Source of the DNA: Oreohelix idahoensis
Lineage: Eukaryota > Mollusca > Gastropoda > Stylommatophora > Oreohelicidae
Length of the DNA: 64,000 nt
Assembly: GCA_024509875.1 (NCBI GenBank)
Contig: JAMPIV010006402.1
Coordinates: 62,001-126,000 of the forward strand
Reading direction: 5' to 3'
In this document: positions 61,582-64,000 of the stretch, piece by piece
Numbering within the stretch: the first letter of the stretch is position 1
Layout of the letters: every line of letters starts with the position of its first letter
Made by a program: the position numbers and the translations under genes
Notes under the pieces: model-generated
Database searches by the model: none
What the model was told of the DNA's origin: nothing
What the model saw: only the letters and a program-made list of their open reading frames with translations

Positions 61582-62298
61582 ACAAGATTGCGGCTTAGAG
61601 CCTACAAGATCCAGCTAGTGCAGAAGTTACAGCCAAATGATAAACCCAGACGGGCCGAGTTCGCAAATGCAATGCTATGTCACCTCGATGACGACAATGA
61701 ATTTCTCAATCGTGTGGTATTCTCCGATGAAGCGACCTTTCACACTTGTGGAAAAGTTCACCGGCATAATTGTAGGATATGGGGAAATGAAAACCCACAT
61801 GTCGTAATGAAGCATGAGCGAGACAGCCCTAAACTTAACGTGTGGTGTGCCTTAACCTCGAATTATGTGATCGGGCCATTTTTCTTCGCCGAAGCCACAG
61901 TCAGAGGAGCAACATACCTAAACATGCTGCAAAATGTTGCAGTTCCTAGGATACCAGAAGGATTCATATTCCAGCAAGATGGAGCACCTCCACACTATGC
62001 CAATGAAGTAAGAAACTACCTTCATCAACAATTTCCAGACAGATGGATTGGAAGATTAGGTCCCATTGATTGGCCACCAAGGTCACCAGATTTGACCCCC
62101 TTAGATTTATTTCTATGGGGATACGTAAAAAGCTTTGTCTATCAAACTCCGGTGCAGGGGCTGGATATTCTTCGGCAGCGAATAATTGACGCTTGTGCAT
62201 CCGTCACACCTCAGATGCTGCAAAACACGTGGAGAGAGATAGAATACCGTCTTGACATTCTTCGAGCCACTAAAGGCGCTCATGTGGAGATCTACTGA
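61582..62298 (+). pseudogene. DD41D transposase, C-terminal catalytic part
   Basis: 238 codons continuing the N-terminal part in phase, giving a transposase of about 344 residues, the usual length. Catalytic Asp residues: VVFSDEATFH (about 61725), FQQDGAPPHYA (about 61980) and SPDLTPLDLFLWGY (about 62105). Between the second and third Asp there are 41 residues, i.e. a DD41D element like rosa-type mariners. Stop TGA at 62296. No other lesion is visible; before element E arrived the gene looked intact. Confidence 0.9.
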
Positions 62299-62447
62299 AA
62301 CTTGGTGGAGATCTACTGAAACTTGGTGAGTTTCTACTGAAACTTAATGAGTTTGCCTAACAGAAAATCAAAATCTGGTCGGTCTGCTATTATTAGTACA
62401 AGAAATATTGACATTTGTTATTGGTAGTGATTCTGCCGGACACACTA

Positions 62448-62735
62448 TCTATTTATCTTTCTATCTCTATCTATCTATTTATCTATCTGTCTGTCTGTCT
62501 CTCTGTGTCTGTCTCTCTATCTGTCTATTTGTCTGTCTTCCTCCTGTCTGTGAGCCCATTTATTTGCCTTTCTGTCTGCCCTGTCTGCCTACCAACCGAG
62601 CTAACGTTTACCTACCTACTTACGTATATCTCTGTCTGTTTGCCTACCTACCGAGTTATCGTCTATCTACTTACCTACGTCTGTCTGTCTGCCCACCTAC
62701 TTACCTGTCTGTAAATCGGTCTACCTATACATTTA
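62448..62735 (+). repeat. Degenerate (TATC)n/(TGTC)n microsatellite
   Basis: Starts as TATC repeats and drifts into CTGTCTGT, CTACCTAC and similar steps. It is the right half of the microsatellite split by the mariner and ends directly at the polypyrimidine tract and acceptor of SLC16 exon 4. Confidence 0.92.
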
Positions 62736-62741
62736 TTTCAG

Positions 62742-62903
62742 GCTTTGGTCGAGGTCTAATGTCCGGTATTCTACTACTGAACCTGTACTTTGACAAACAC
62801 AGAAGTCTAGCAACTGGGCTGGGATTGTCAGGTGTCGGGATAGGATCACTGTGGGTTATCCCTCTCGTGCAGTTCCTCTTTGACGAGTATGGATTCACGG
62901 CAA
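62742..62903 (+). CDS. SLC16/MCT-like transporter, fourth visible exon
   Basis: Follows acceptor 'tacatttatttcag' in phase 1. Encodes FGRGLMSGILLLNLYFDKHRSLATGLGLSGVGIGSLWVIPLVQFLFDEYGFT. This carries MCT motif 2 (YFxKxRxLAxGxxxxGxxxG) between helices 4 and 5, which is diagnostic of the SLC16 family. The 3' end is not certain: GT donor after 62903 (gtattc, keeps phase 1) or GC donor after 62899 (gcaagt, phase 0). Without a splice, the frame reads only 20 codons further to a stop. Later exons (helices 6-12) lie beyond the window. Confidence 0.88.
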
Positions 62904-63250
62904 GTATTCGTATACTATCATGCGCATCCATCTCAGCAGACTTCGTCGTCCATAATACATAGCTACATAAAGTAACGCTGCAAGAGAACGTGAACTATTT
63001 AAGTACAGGTTGTTTTCCACAAGGGCTGACTGGAGTTGTATATATGTGCTTTTGTAGTAGTGATTTTGTCTTCACTTCCTTATTCCATAATTTTGACATA
63101 GAATGTCTTTCTGTATTATTTTTCTTTTTGTGTCTGACGTCCTGTTCTTGTGTTAGAATACTGATCGTAGTTTAGATCGTTCTGATCACTGTTTCGCTAC
63201 ATCATGTTGTCCACTGCCTTTCTCAACTTCTATTTTCCTCGGGTTTTTCC
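62904..63250 (+). other. SLC16 intron 4, first part
   Basis: No coding signal; frames are short. T-rich stretches at 63110-63130. Confidence 0.5.
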
Positions 63251-63251
63251 T

Positions 63252-63510
63252 CTTGTGGAGCAGTGGTTAGTGCACTGGCTTCCTAACTGGGTGGTGCATG
63301 GTTCGATTCCCAGTTGGGATTTTTTTAAGACCGCAAACGGCTCCGAGGTCGACCCAGCCTCATGAATCGGGTACCAGATCAACGCTGGGAAGGTTAAGGA
63401 GGCCGGCGTGTTGCTGACCACATCACCCCGAGCGTGCCGATGGTCACGAAAATATTGGCCTAAAGAAAACCATATTCCCATTTTGCCTCAATGGGCGTGT
63501 AACGGGACCC
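63252..63510 (+). repeat. tRNA-derived SINE S1, third copy
   Basis: 'gagcagtggttagtgcactg' (box A), 'ggttcgattcccagttggga' (box B), 'cgcaaacggctccgaggtcg', 'ctgggaaggttaaggaggcc', 'gatggtcacgaaaatattgg', 'cctcaatgggcgtgtaacgg'. Same order and length as 37907-38165. Confidence 0.85.
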
Positions 63511-64000
63511 TTTACCTTTTTAACCTTTTCCTCCTGAAGTAAATTTATTACATATTGTTTAAGCATCCCTATAAAGATGTCGTACAAAGCGACTTATATG
63601 AGCTTGTGCTTGAAGATGGCAAACTCACAATGTAAAACAAATTGTTACAAACACCACCGCTACAGCAGCACATGAAAGCTTGTCTGAAGAGTGATAGCTC
63701 TACGGCCCATACGGAACGAAAAGGAAAAATGATGATGTTCAGTTCGCCAAATCGTGTTTTCCTTTACCTTCCTCGATTTCATTTTTTCCTGGAAGGAAAG
63801 AAAAGGCAGCGAGGAAGAGAACTGGTCACCCCATCTCTCGATACCGGATCTAGTATAGTGAAATCTCTAACACGTCACTCCCCTACGGCAATATCTGCTT
63901 TGGGACAACCTTTACCTTTTATTGTATAAGCATTCCTGTTACATGTCCCTTACTAACTCCCATTCTTCCTTCTAGCAATCTCATTGTAGCTGTTAACTTT
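63511..64000 (+). other. SLC16 intron 4 continued; S4-like tail
   Basis: 63800-63890 resembles the tail of SINE S4 ('aaaggcagcgaggaagagaa', 'ctggtcac', 'agtatagtgaaat'). 'cattcttccttctag' at 63961-63975 is a possible acceptor, but the 25 bases after it hit stops in the two most likely phases, so no exon is called. Confidence 0.4.

Larger units (their letters stand above)
51530..62447 (+). mobile_element. DD41D mariner-like transposon, interrupted by element E
   Basis: Terminal inverted repeats of about 44-48 bp: left from 51530 ('gtgtccggcagaatcacta' ... 'aacgtcactatttcct') and right 62400-62447, with about three mismatches over the inner 44 bases, next to TA. Minus element E and its 5-bp duplication, the transposon is about 1.4 kb, a usual mariner length. 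It lies in a TATC repeat, which supplies TA targets. Confidence 0.9.

Noticed and set aside
63961..64000. Fifth SLC16 exon after the acceptor-like 'cattcttccttctag'
   Set aside because: Stops occur immediately in the phases compatible with exon 4, and only 25 bases are visible.

Overview
This is eukaryotic, animal nuclear DNA. It has GT-AG introns, tRNA-derived SINEs, several LINE clades, mariner-type DNA transposons, Ty3/gypsy-like LTR elements and long tetranucleotide microsatellites, and no bacterial operon or ribosome-binding-site logic. The repeat mix and the long TATC tracts resemble mollusc genomes (cephalopod or sea slug), but that is inference; no marker fixes the species. Most of the window is layered transposable elements. 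The only host gene I can support is a monocarboxylate-transporter-like (SLC16/MCT) gene on the + strand. Four exons are visible (41751-41949, 42507-42623, 50295-50438, 62742 to about 62903), all joined in phase 1, and the gene runs past the right edge.

Layout. 1-1.37 kb: unassigned. 1.38-4.2 kb: minus-strand gag of a decayed gypsy-like element (C). 4.2-5.5 kb: LTR-like repeat with a 4 x 86 bp array. 5.5-6.47 kb: integrase of a plus-strand gypsy-like element (A). It breaks off and resumes at 17.8 kb, so everything between sits inside A: a diverged LTR (6488-8119) and element B (8181-17788; LTRs about 1.39 kb, minus-strand gag-pol). A's putative 3' LTR (from 18378) carries a truncated LINE at 19.08-20.93 kb. 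21-24.2 kb: no recognisable feature. 24.2-41.7 kb: SINEs, LINE fragments, a dead mariner, microsatellites, 43-bp and 40-bp minisatellites. 41.75-64 kb: the SLC16 gene, whose introns hold a Sailor-like transposon, LINEs, SINEs, and a nested stack in which LTR element E (52051-61576) sits inside a DD41D mariner, inside a TATC microsatellite, inside intron 3.

Main points. (1) Elements B and E place integrase before reverse transcriptase, the Gmr1-like arrangement within Ty3/gypsy. (2) E has almost identical 2.42-kb LTRs and a perfect 5-bp target duplication; its only visible coding lesions are in homopolymers. (3) The last intron before the first visible SLC16 exon ends in about 30 tandem 40-bp units, many of which are themselves 3' splice-site look-alikes, and the real acceptor is the last of the series. 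No antiviral, biosynthetic or CRISPR-type system is present.
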